9,940 nucleotides of DNA from a bacterium (GTDB taxonomy: Bacteria > Hydrogenedentota > Hydrogenedentia > Hydrogenedentiales > SLHB01): contig JAAEQP010001241.1 in assembly GCA_024231375.1 (NCBI GenBank), forward strand, positions 1 to 9,940, written 5' to 3'. Below, one piece after another: positions 1-6,152 of this stretch. A program made the position numbers and the translations under genes. The notes under the pieces are model-generated. The model did no database searches. It saw only the letters and a program-made list of their open reading frames with translations, and was not told the DNA's origin. How positions within the stretch are numbered: position 1 is the stretch's first letter; each line of letters starts with the position of its first letter.

Positions 1-759
1 GGCAATTCATCATGTCTCCTTATGCCAGTGTCTTGTCTTGTCATGACTGGGATGTCGCCCCCACGGCTACCCGTCTGTGGTGGCGGCCGTAACCGCATCC
101 TTTGCCGCGGTGGCGTTGCGGTCAGCCTCCTGAGTATCGGCACCAGCACCGTGACCGTGTCGTCGGACGATGAGGGCATTGTAGAGGACGTTCAGGAGGT
201 GTTGGAGGCCTTCAACACGGCCATTTCCGATATCCACAGCATGATCAGCTCGACGGGAGTGCTGCCAAGTGACAGTTCCATCCGGATAGTCGATGATTTT
301 CTCCGCACGACCATCTTCAATCGAGTGGAGGGTCTTGGCGGGCCTTTCAGCAGCTTGGCCGAGATCGGGATTACGACCGGCGAGGACTTCGACCCGGAAG
401 CAGCCACGGTATTCTCTCTGGACGAGGATGCGTTCCGCGAAGCCCTTCTGGATGAGCGGGCCAACGTGGAGCAGTTGTTCGTCAACGACGCCGAGACGGG
501 CGTCGCCGACCAGTTGTTCGAGTACCTTGATGACGTGACCGCACTCAGTGGATTCTTGAACGAGCGGGCGAAGACGAATGGCATCATTGATGACCAGATT
601 GAGGGCTTCAACGTCCAGATCGAGCGGGTCGAGGCCCGCGTTGAGCAGAAGCAGGCCCGGCTCGAGAAACAGTTTATTCGGATGGAGCAAGTCCAGTCGT
701 CATTCCAGACCATGTACGCGTCCCTGGGGGGAATATCCTCAGGGTTGGGTGCCTTTTAG
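1..759 (+). CDS. fliD: Flagellar hook-associated protein 2 (filament cap FliD), 3' part only
   Basis: This is the C-terminal part of FliD, the cap at the tip of the growing flagellum under which exported flagellin folds and polymerises. The frame is open from base 1 to the TAG at 757-759 (252 codons), so the gene begins upstream; full FliD proteins are usually 400 residues or more. The ATG at 22 has no ribosome binding site and is probably internal. FliD_C features seen: a TSTVTVSSD strand leading into a helix (about residues 48-80), the SDSSIRIVDDFLR stretch, the conserved SLAEIGITT segment, the FSLDEDAFREAL segment, and a C-terminal helix (about 195-240, DDQIEGFNVQIERVEARVEQ) predicted as coiled coil, ending in the Gln/Met-rich tail typical of the family. 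The first 40 or so residues are Cys- and Pro-rich and resemble FliD poorly. fliS follows directly, the usual FliD partner order. Confidence 0.85.
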   Translation, partial: GNSSCLLMPVSCLVMTGMSPPRLPVCGGGRNRILCRGGVAVSLLSIGTSTVTVSSDDEGIVEDVQEVLEAFNTAISDIHSMISSTGVLPSDSSIRIVDDFLRTTIFNRVEGLGGPFSSLAEIGITTGEDFDPEAATVFSLDEDAFREALLDERANVEQLFVNDAETGVADQLFEYLDDVTALSGFLNERAKTNGIIDDQIEGFNVQIERVEARVEQKQARLEKQFIRMEQVQSSFQTMYASLGGISSGLGAF

Positions 760-764
760 CATAC

Positions 765-771
765 AAGGAGG
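765..771 (+). promoter_or_regulatory. Ribosome binding site of fliS
   Basis: AAGGAGG is a near-perfect Shine-Dalgarno sequence in the 18-nt gap between fliD and fliS. It lies 6 nt before the ATG at 778. The in-frame GTG at 772 touches it directly and therefore cannot be the real start. Confidence 0.85.
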
Positions 772-777
772 GTGACA

Positions 778-1224
778 ATGCCCGCTTCGATGCCTAGTTA
801 CGATACCTACAAGAAGGTAGATGTCCAGACCGCCTCGCAGGGCAAGCTGGTGGTGATGCTCTTCAATGGTGCGATCCAACGCGCAGAAGAGGCCAAGCGC
901 CACCTCAAGGCGGGCAAGCTCGACAATGCCCACAACAATCTCATCCGTGCCCAGGACATTGTCGGCGAACTCCGGAGCGCGCTGGACATGCATGCAGGCG
1001 GTCAGCTAGCGACGAACCTGGATCGTCTCTACGAGTACTTTCAGCATCTGCTGATCCGGGCCAACATCCGCAAGGACACGGGGGCCATCGAAGAAGCCAT
1101 GGAGTTGATGACCGAGATCCGCGACACGTGGCAGGAGGCCTTCAAGCTGGTTGAAGCCGAAGCCAAGCCGATTCCGCCGCCAGCCAACCGGCACGGGGCG
1201 GCGGTCATGAATCTCGAAGGGTAG
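778..1224 (+). CDS. fliS: Flagellar export chaperone FliS
   Basis: FliS is a cytoplasmic chaperone that binds the C-terminus of flagellin, keeps it from polymerising early and delivers it to the export gate. The product has 148 residues, slightly longer than the usual 120-140. The family pattern is clear: Y7-DTYKKVDVQTAS near the N-terminus, then KLVVMLFNGAIQRAEEAKRHL, a second helix with N-x-x-L-I-R-A-Q-D-I-V-x-E-L, the GGQLATNLDRLYEYF motif, and a final helix ending in W-x-E-A-F. A Pro/Ala-rich tail of about 20 residues (PIPPPANRHG) is extra. I chose the ATG at 778 because a strong AAGGAGG lies 6 nt upstream. The gene is 18 nt behind fliD and almost certainly co-transcribed with it; a hairpin follows at 1242-1276. 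fliT or csrA, often next to fliS, is absent. Confidence 0.95.
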   Translation: MPASMPSYDTYKKVDVQTASQGKLVVMLFNGAIQRAEEAKRHLKAGKLDNAHNNLIRAQDIVGELRSALDMHAGGQLATNLDRLYEYFQHLLIRANIRKDTGAIEEAMELMTEIRDTWQEAFKLVEAEAKPIPPPANRHGAAVMNLEG

Positions 1225-1241
1225 CCTAACGTTCGATTCCG

Positions 1242-1284
1242 CTCGCGCGGCACGTCTTCTCGGCGCGTCGCGCGAGTTTCGTTT
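1242..1284 (+). terminator. Likely intrinsic terminator of fliD-fliS
   Basis: CTCGCGCG (1242-1249) pairs perfectly with CGCGCGAG (1269-1276), and an inner stem (1253-1256 with 1262-1265) lengthens the hairpin. The T-rich tract TTTCGTTTGT follows on the plus strand. It sits 18 nt after the fliS stop and before the convergent dehydrogenase end. The T-tract is interrupted, so strength is uncertain; the minus strand side has no T-run. Confidence 0.6.
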
Positions 1285-1296
1285 GTCGCTGGGGTA

Positions 1297-2022
1297 CTAT
1301 CGCAGTCTGCTTAGAGCGGGCCAGGCTCGGTACAGCCGCATCAGCCACTTGCTGCGCCGATGCAGGAACACTTCCGGTTTCCGGGCCACAATCGCCTCCT
1401 CCAGCGCTGCCGCAACCCGGGCCACCGGCGCCTGACCGGGGTGGTCCCCTATCGGTGGCAGGGGCATGTTGAGCACGTGTACGCCTCTGGAACGAAGCTC
1501 CGCAAACAATGCCTCGGATGCGCCGTTCACGGCCGCCTTCGTGATTCCGTAGACGGTCTGCGACGTGTTCGGCTTGTAGCCAGCCAGGGACGAGATATTC
1601 ACCACCACGCCTTCGTTCCGGGAAACCATCGCTGGCGTCACTAGCCGTGTGATCTGGAGCATCCCGGTGACATTCGTGCGAACCTGTTGATCGATTTCAT
1701 CCAATGAGCTGTCGAGAAACGGTTTCGACGTCACGTTCGCGGCGTTGTTGACCAGAATGTCCACTTCGTGGCCGTCGCGTTCGAGTGCCTCGACCATCCC
1801 CGTGACCGATGCGACATCGGCCAGATCGAGCCGGTACGCCGCGCAGGCTCCCGGCAACCCGGACGCGAGACGCCCCGTCTCGGCGAGGCCGTCCTGGTTG
1901 CGCGCGGCGGCGAGTACCGTCGCGCCGAGACCCGCGAAATGAACGGCCAATGCGCGTCCGATTCCCTGTGACGCGCCTGTGATGAGAACGGTCTTCCCTG
2001 CGAACCAATCCGTGCGGTTCAT
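1297..2022 (-). CDS. Short-chain dehydrogenase/reductase (SDR), substrate unknown
   Basis: This is a classical SDR: an NAD(P)H-dependent oxidoreductase acting on an alcohol or ketone. The 241 residues fit the family (about 250). Visible motifs: cofactor glycine motif TGASQGIG (15-22), acidic D67 region, NNAAN (92-96), N117, catalytic S145 and Y158-x-x-x-K162 in YGITK. R41 just after strand 2 hints at NADPH preference. Two points are unusual: the usual PG-x-x-x-T loop after the active site is replaced by MPLPPIGDHPG (186-196), and the protein ends in a basic, amphipathic stretch (RRSKWLMRLYRAWP) that could touch the membrane, as in some lipid-acting SDRs such as ketosphinganine reductases. The start lies 9 nt behind the upstream methyltransferase stop, and a GAGGGA ribosome binding site lies inside that gene's last codons, so translation is probably coupled. 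It is the last gene of a three-gene operon. Confidence 0.9.
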   Translation of the reverse strand: MNRTDWFAGKTVLITGASQGIGRALAVHFAGLGATVLAAARNQDGLAETGRLASGLPGACAAYRLDLADVASVTGMVEALERDGHEVDILVNNAANVTSKPFLDSSLDEIDQQVRTNVTGMLQITRLVTPAMVSRNEGVVVNISSLAGYKPNTSQTVYGITKAAVNGASEALFAELRSRGVHVLNMPLPPIGDHPGQAPVARVAAALEEAIVARKPEVFLHRRSKWLMRLYRAWPALSRLR

Positions 2023-2031
2023 GGCCGATAT

Positions 2032-2718
2032 CTATCCCTCGGGTTTGTGCGCCACGATGGCGAATTTGTTGGGCACACCGCGGCACCACCATGCGAGGGC
2101 GATGACGAACGGCGCTTTCATGACACGTTGCCACAGCGGAAACACCCCGCGTTCAACCTGCTCTGCCTCAATGTGAATGGGACGGCACTCACGGTCATAG
2201 CGCATGCTCGCGAGAAGCGCGTCCAGTTCATCGGGGAAGATGGCGGGTTCATCGCGGTAGGGCGCTACGCGGATGGGCGACCGCGGCGCCTGGGTCCATC
2301 GTACGAACGTGTTGCGCGCATCGGGTTCCATCACCACGATCGTTCCGCCAGGCCTGAGCACGCGGTCCATCTCAGCGAAGACGGCATCCCACGCGCCGTG
2401 CAGATGATGCAGCACATCGGCGCACAGAACCGCGTCAAATGCGGCATCGGCGAACGGGAACCCCCCGACTGCGTCGCCCACGAGGGCGCGGAGTCCCCGC
2501 CCGTGGGCGAGACGTGCGCATTCGGGCGAGATGTCGAAAGCCACCACGTCCGCGCCCTCCAGCGCCGCGCCCATCGCTCCGTCGCCGCACCCCACCTCCA
2601 GCGTGTGGCCTTTCGAGGCGACCAGGGCGCTGACCTTTCGCAGGTCTTCCGGCTTGTATTCGTAGAGGACGCCACCAGCGGCCAGTCTATCGAACAGGTC
2701 TGCCTGGTCCGGGCTCAT
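2032..2718 (-). CDS. Class I SAM-dependent methyltransferase (middle gene of operon)
   Basis: The 228-residue product is a cytoplasmic class I methyltransferase of the UbiE/Methyltransf_11 type, transferring a methyl group from S-adenosylmethionine to an unknown acceptor. Motif I reads LEVGCGDG (40-47), the acidic end of strand 2 is FDISPE (61-66), a D82 region follows, the strand 4 signature is FDAVLCADVLHHL (94-106), and LRPGG (121-125) is the post-motif loop. The C-terminal third contains a hydrophobic stretch (PFVIALAWWCRG, 203-214) that might contact a lipid or membrane. I chose the ATG at 2718 because its first four bases form ATGA with the stop of the gene before it, a standard translational coupling overlap; a longer reading to 2835 would run deep into that gene. 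The acceptor cannot be told from the sequence; small molecules, quinones, sugars and lipids are all possible. Confidence 0.88.
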   Translation of the reverse strand: MSPDQADLFDRLAAGGVLYEYKPEDLRKVSALVASKGHTLEVGCGDGAMGAALEGADVVAFDISPECARLAHGRGLRALVGDAVGGFPFADAAFDAVLCADVLHHLHGAWDAVFAEMDRVLRPGGTIVVMEPDARNTFVRWTQAPRSPIRVAPYRDEPAIFPDELDALLASMRYDRECRPIHIEAEQVERGVFPLWQRVMKAPFVIALAWWCRGVPNKFAIVAHKPEG

Positions 2719-3410
2719 GGGGCGGGCTTCCGTCCCACATAGAGCAAGGCCTTGCCGCGGAAGCGCATGAGGAACCGGTGCATTCCGCCTGGGAAGAGGT
2801 TGCCCGCGATGAAGAGATTGTGGTTGTAGGGACACAGTTCCTCGGTAACCAAACCGTGGGTTTCGAAGAGAAACCGTAACGAGGACGACGTGAAAGGCCG
2901 CTTGTGCGTGATGTCGTCCCAGAAGTGGAACTTGTACTTGCGGATATCGGGCACCGTAATGAAGACGACCCCATTGGGTTTCAGGAGGCGTTGGATTTCA
3001 CATGCGACATGGTCCGGGCAGTCCAAGTGCTCCAAGGTGCTCGTCATGGCCAGCAGGTCGATGGATCCATCTGCCAGCGGGACAGCGCCCTTCTCCATAT
3101 CCGCGAGGAGGAACCGAATGCCCATCTCACGCAGCTCGGGTGCGAAATGGGGGTCAAAGTCGAGGGCGATGCGTTGGGCGATCTCGGGAATGTCGTAGCT
3201 GAGAAACCAGCCGTTCCACGCCCCGCAATCAAGCACACGCAAGCCGCTTCGGCCAGCTAGATAGGTATCGACGGCGTACTTCAGCGACCAAATCTTGTGG
3301 CTGCTCTGCCCGATGGCCTCGGCCCGCCGGCTCAGAAGGCCCATGAACCAACGCTGGAGCAGACTGGGCTGTTCCAGACAACACCGTTCGTAATTCTCTG
3401 CGTAGTCCAT
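2715..3410 (-). CDS. Class I SAM-dependent methyltransferase (first gene of operon)
   Basis: The 231-residue product carries a Rossmann-fold SAM-binding domain: motif I VLDCGAWNG (59-67, the GxGxG variant with Trp), an acidic strand 2 end at LDFDP (83-87), LLADMEKG (101-108), STLEHLDCPDHV (124-135) and LKPNG (143-147). A conserved-looking THKRPFT (168-174) before a helix resembles methyltransferases found in polysaccharide and cell-envelope clusters, but the acceptor is unknown. The start is a choice: the frame is open to an ATG at 3506, but the ATG at 3410 begins the recognisable protein, has GGAAG just upstream, and lies downstream of a possible extended -10 promoter at 3475-3483 that overlaps the alternative ATG at 3479. 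It shares only the fold, not close similarity, with the methyltransferase it overlaps by 4 nt, so the pair is not a recent duplication. Confidence 0.85.
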   Translation of the reverse strand: MDYAENYERCCLEQPSLLQRWFMGLLSRRAEAIGQSSHKIWSLKYAVDTYLAGRSGLRVLDCGAWNGWFLSYDIPEIAQRIALDFDPHFAPELREMGIRFLLADMEKGAVPLADGSIDLLAMTSTLEHLDCPDHVACEIQRLLKPNGVVFITVPDIRKYKFHFWDDITHKRPFTSSSLRFLFETHGLVTEELCPYNHNLFIAGNLFPGGMHRFLMRFRGKALLYVGRKPAP

Positions 3411-3474
3411 GGCTTCCGGACTTCCCCCTGACACTCCATCTCCAATGTGCGCGGGGCCTTCGCGCAACGAGATG

Positions 3475-3483
3475 AGCATACCA
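3475..3483 (-). promoter_or_regulatory. Possible extended -10 promoter of the methyltransferase operon
   Basis: Read on the minus strand, TGG-TATGCT gives an extended -10 element (TGn plus TATGCT, 4 of 6 matches to TATAAT). No good -35 hexamer is present at the normal distance, which extended -10 promoters can tolerate. The predicted transcript would start near 3468 and leave a leader of about 58 nt before the ATG at 3410. Confidence 0.35.
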
Positions 3484-3571
3484 CAAAGGCCGCTGGAACG
3501 ATCCATACGCCGCGGGGTCTACCAGGGCAACCGCACTCAGCCGGGCCGTCGTGGTTCCGTAGTCTTGCAAG

Positions 3572-3603
3572 GTGTGCCACCCTCAAGCAGCAGCTTGTGG
3601 GTG
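3572..3603. repeat. Short hairpin repeat element, copy 1
   Basis: The arms CACCCTCAAGC (3578-3588) and GCTTGTGGGTG (3593-3603) pair with one mismatch around a four-base loop. The leading GTGTGCCACCC (3572-3582) is the exact reverse complement of the tail of the second hairpin (3661-3671), so the two elements appear to be related copies in opposite orientation. Confidence 0.6.
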
Positions 3604-3640
3604 TCCGGATTCACGACGGGCCACCGTCCCGTAGCCTGAA

Positions 3641-3671
3641 GCCACCCACAACAGTGTTGTGGGTGGCACAC
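3641..3671. repeat. Perfect inverted repeat, copy 2 of the hairpin element
   Basis: GCCACCCACAACA (3641-3653) and TGTTGTGGGTGGC (3655-3667) are perfect 13-bp arms around one central base, followed by ACAC, which completes the GGGTGGCACAC shared in reverse with the element at 3572. It lies between the squalene synthase 3' end and the methyltransferase operon, with no clear T-run on either side, so a terminator role is possible but not supported. Confidence 0.7.
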
Positions 3672-3688
3672 TTGGTGTAGCGTGGACA

Positions 3689-3712
3689 CCGGTACGCTCC
3701 TGCGCGTACCGG
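3689..3712. repeat. Small inverted repeat
   Basis: CCGGTACGC (3689-3697) pairs perfectly with GCGTACCGG (3704-3712) around the loop TCCTGC. It is the third hairpin in the 425-nt gap 3411-3835. I see no gene in the remainder of this gap (3713-3835). Confidence 0.55.
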
Positions 3713-3835
3713 GTAGTGACGCGCGTTGCACGGATGACGGCCGCATTTGAGTTGACGTTTGTCCCAGGATAGCTTTGGTGCGATTGCCCTGCGGCATCTG
3801 CCTATTCCAGGTGGTCCGGGTGAGACAGCTTGAGG

Positions 3836-4891
3836 TCAGGGGGTGGGAGGCGCGAACCCTTCAAGGTCGGAAGTGGGCAGGCCTTTGGCGGCCCGGTTGA
3901 AGGCCCAACGAATGAGGGTGTTGCTTCGGCCGAAGAGTTTCGTGGTGAGGACAGTGGCCTTCACGCTGTTCCGCGAAATCTTCACCTCCTCGCCGGATGT
4001 GAATTCCGGCCGGTCGTGAATCTTGCGCAACGTCAACACCGCCATACCGATGGCCCACAGACAGAAATTCCGGATGCCCGGCTCGGATTTGGGGATCAGC
4101 AGTGCGTAGGTCAGCGCATTCTCCAGATGCGCGCGCGCCACGCCCACGAGTTCCTTCAGTCCTGCCTGAAACTGGGGTCCGTGATTGGTGGGGGAGAGGT
4201 CGGCGAGGTCGAATCCGTGCCGGCTGAACACATCCCGCGGGAGCCAACATACGTTGCGCGACTTGTCGTCCCAGATGTCCTTAAGGATGTTGGTCATCTG
4301 GAGTCCCTGGCCGAACGAAACGGCCAAGGCACACAGACCTTCCCGGTGGCGGGCCACGGCGGGCGAATGGGCGCAGAACAGGCTGCACAGCATTTCGCCC
4401 ACCACACCGGCCACGTGATAGCAGTAAGCGTCCATCTGGGCCATGTCGCTAAGTCCGGCGCTGAACTGGCCTTCCTGGAACCGCTCCATGCCCTCGGACA
4501 TGATTCGCACGCACCGATGCATGGCGGTTTGGTCTGGTTCCGGGAAACTGTGAGTCAACCGGATGACCGACGCCGTGTTGCGGATAAGGTCGCGCTCGGC
4601 CTCGATCGTGCAGCCATGGAGCAAGGGCGGCAGCGATTCCGCAAAGTGGTCCGGAGCCCGGTCACCCGCCACGACAGCCAGGAACTCGCCGTAGAACCCT
4701 CGTTTGTCGTCCATGGGCAGCGCATCGGAGTCTTCGATGGTATCGGCGATGCGGCACAGGAGGTAGGCGTTGCCCACGACGGTCGACAACTCGCCCGGAA
4801 GTTGGGGAATGGTCAGGGCAAACGTGCGCGATACGTCCTGCAAGATCGCGTTCTGATACGCCAGATCGGTACTGAGTTCTGCCTGGTCCAT
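3836..4891 (-). CDS. Squalene synthase / phytoene synthase family enzyme
   Basis: The enzyme should join two prenyl diphosphates head to head, most likely two farnesyl diphosphates to squalene (or dehydrosqualene), feeding hopanoids, sterols or C30 carotenoids. Length (351 residues) fits bacterial squalene synthase better than the shorter HpnC/HpnD pair (about 280). Both Mg-binding aspartate motifs are intact: D50-TIE-D54 after AYLLCRIA, and D205-IW-DD209 in QMTNILKDIWDD. Also seen are SRTFA (21-25) and the YCYHVAGVVGE segment (156-166), typical of the family. No C-terminal membrane anchor is visible, so it is likely soluble or peripheral. The ATG at 4891 is firm: an in-frame TGA lies four codons upstream. 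The ribosome binding site is weak. No hopene cyclase, hpnE or sterol gene lies in this window. Phytoene synthase activity cannot be excluded from sequence alone. Confidence 0.93.
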   Translation of the reverse strand: MDQAELSTDLAYQNAILQDVSRTFALTIPQLPGELSTVVGNAYLLCRIADTIEDSDALPMDDKRGFYGEFLAVVAGDRAPDHFAESLPPLLHGCTIEAERDLIRNTASVIRLTHSFPEPDQTAMHRCVRIMSEGMERFQEGQFSAGLSDMAQMDAYCYHVAGVVGEMLCSLFCAHSPAVARHREGLCALAVSFGQGLQMTNILKDIWDDKSRNVCWLPRDVFSRHGFDLADLSPTNHGPQFQAGLKELVGVARAHLENALTYALLIPKSEPGIRNFCLWAIGMAVLTLRKIHDRPEFTSGEEVKISRNSVKATVLTTKLFGRSNTLIRWAFNRAAKGLPTSDLEGFAPPTP

Positions 4892-4938
4892 AGCCGGTAT
4901 TCAAGGCCCTCGGGCGTTCGGATCGGTGTCAAACCTAG

Positions 4939-4967
4939 AGCCTAGACCTGCCGCCCGGCCGTGTCAA
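4939..4967 (-). promoter_or_regulatory. Likely sigma70-type promoter of the squalene synthase gene
   Basis: On the minus strand a perfect TTGACA (-35, bases 4962-4967) is followed after exactly 17 nt by TAGGCT (-10, bases 4939-4944; 3 of 6 to consensus). Transcription would begin about 40 nt before the ATG at 4891. Confidence 0.5.
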
Positions 4968-4991
4968 GAGAGGCGTCCACCGCGAGCGAAG

Positions 4992-5021
4992 TTGACAAGA
5001 CCCACGAGGTACTTCTACGAT
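4992..5021 (+). promoter_or_regulatory. Likely sigma70-type promoter of the ferredoxin-NADP reductase gene
   Basis: A perfect TTGACA (4992-4997) is followed after 18 nt by TACGAT (5016-5021; 4 of 6). TATACA at 5021-5026 is a better hexamer but 23 nt away. The predicted start is near 5028, leaving an unusually long leader of about 245 nt before the ATG at 5272. It faces away from the squalene synthase promoter 25 nt to its left. Confidence 0.5.
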
Positions 5022-5027
5022 ATACAG

Positions 5028-5271
5028 GTTGCGGGCTATTTGGGCCTGCATTCGCGGAAGGCGGGCGGCTGATGCCGCGCCGCGTGCGGTATCGGTGGAC
5101 TGACCAACTTCACCTGGTGTAAGGGCTTCTTTCGCTGCGTACAGGGAGAACCCCGCGGGACTGGGACTGCGCGCGCCACGAGGCGTGCGGACGACCGGCC
5201 AGGCATACACGCAGCGTGATGCTAGAGACTTCGGGGTGACCCCGAAGCCAGCAGGAAACGGAGGAATCGAA
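5028..5271 (+). other. Long GC-rich 5' leader of the reductase gene, possibly structured
   Basis: About 245 nt separate the predicted transcription start from the reductase ATG, with no credible coding frame. The region has several self-complementary stretches; the clearest is CTTCGGGG-TGA-CCCCGAAG (5229-5247), a perfect 8-bp hairpin 12 nt before the ribosome binding site GGAGGA (5260-5265). I cannot match the leader to a known riboswitch family with confidence. Confidence 0.4.
5260..5265 (+). promoter_or_regulatory. Ribosome binding site of the ferredoxin-NADP reductase gene
   Basis: GGAGGA lies 6 nt before the ATG at 5272 and decides that start over the in-frame GTG at 5185, which has no ribosome binding site and would add 29 residues unlike the family. 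Confidence 0.85.
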
Positions 5272-6135
5272 ATGGCGCGACTTGGCGAGTACGACATCAG
5301 CAACCCCTTCGAGGCAACGGTCGTTGAATCGACCCGGATCACCCCGGAGACTTCAAAAGAAGAGATTCGGCACATTGTGCTCGACGTCACCGGTACGGGA
5401 TTTAGCTTCATCGAAGGGCAGAGCGTCGGCGTCCTGATTGCCGGGGACATGCAATTCGGTCAGTCCCAGCACCTGCGCCTGTATTCGGTCGCCAGCAGCC
5501 GCAAAGGCGACAAGGACGAGCAGGAAACCATCTCGCTCTGCGTCAAGCGGTGTAGCTTCATCGACGACTACAGCGGCGAAGAGGTGAAGGGCATCGCGTC
5601 CAACTACTTGTGCGACCTGAGCCCCGGCGCCAAGGTCACCCTGACCGGCCCCTATGGCCGCGCGTTCGTCGTCCCCGGCGACGACACGTGCAACATGCTC
5701 ATGATTGCGCTGGGCACGGGCATCGCCCCGTTCCGCGCGTTCGTGAAGCACATCTACGACACCAAAGGCGGCTGGAAGGGCCAGGTTCGCCTGTTCTACG
5801 GCGCCAAGAGCGGCCTCGACCTCGCCTACATGAACGACAAGCAAGACGATTTCGCCCAGTACTACGATGAAGGTACGTTCAAAGCGTTCGAGTCTGTCAG
5901 CCCGCGGCCTCACATGGACGATCCCATCGCTCTGGACCGCACCCTCGAAGAGAATGCCGACGAAGTCTGGGCCATGCTCCAGGATCCGAAGACCTACGTG
6001 TTCATCGGCGGTCTCGAAAAGGTGATCGAACCGTTGAACGCGGCCTTCGCCAAGATGGCCGGCTCGGCGGAGCAGTGGGAACAGAAGAAGAACGAACTTA
6101 AGGGCGCGAATCGCTGGTTCGAACTTCTGTACTAA
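5272..6135 (+). CDS. Plant-type ferredoxin-NADP(+) reductase
   Basis: This FAD enzyme exchanges electrons between NADP(H) and ferredoxin or flavodoxin in the cytoplasm. The 287 residues match the core of plant/cyanobacterial-type reductases without a transit or phycobilisome-linker domain. In order: FAD-binding RLYSVASS (69-76) and CVKR (90-93), GIASNYLCDLSPG (107-119), GPYGR (126-130), the NADP-binding LGTGIAPFRAF (147-157), FYGAKS (175-180), and FIGG (244-247). It ends in a terminal aromatic residue, RWFELLY, where Y287 should stack on the flavin isoalloxazine as in plant enzymes. This differs from the short bacterial Fpr type. Physiological direction is not given by the sequence; in a non-phototroph it would usually supply reduced ferredoxin from NADPH or the reverse. 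It is a single-gene unit with promoter at 4992-5021 and terminator at 6153-6196. A related oxygenase reductase subunit is the main alternative, less likely given the full-length match. Confidence 0.93.
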   Translation: MARLGEYDISNPFEATVVESTRITPETSKEEIRHIVLDVTGTGFSFIEGQSVGVLIAGDMQFGQSQHLRLYSVASSRKGDKDEQETISLCVKRCSFIDDYSGEEVKGIASNYLCDLSPGAKVTLTGPYGRAFVVPGDDTCNMLMIALGTGIAPFRAFVKHIYDTKGGWKGQVRLFYGAKSGLDLAYMNDKQDDFAQYYDEGTFKAFESVSPRPHMDDPIALDRTLEENADEVWAMLQDPKTYVFIGGLEKVIEPLNAAFAKMAGSAEQWEQKKNELKGANRWFELLY

Positions 6136-6152
6136 CCCATATCCGAGATTCG

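Noticed and set aside
772..777. GTG at 772 as fliS start
   Set aside because: It directly abuts the Shine-Dalgarno sequence; the ATG at 778 has the correct 6-nt spacing.
2047..2742. Plus-strand open frame opposite the second methyltransferase (231 codons)
   Set aside because: His/Arg-rich shadow composition with no domain; the minus strand carries intact SAM-binding motifs.
3830..4945. Long open frame on the plus strand opposite squalene synthase (371 codons)
   Set aside because: It mirrors the synthase in a G+C-rich genome, lacks any family motif and ribosome binding site, and the minus-strand gene has intact catalytic motifs.
5028..5271. Cobalamin riboswitch in the reductase leader
   Set aside because: GCGGACGACCGGCC is only loosely like a B12 box, and the conserved GCCACTG and GGGAA...GGTG elements are not present in the right order.
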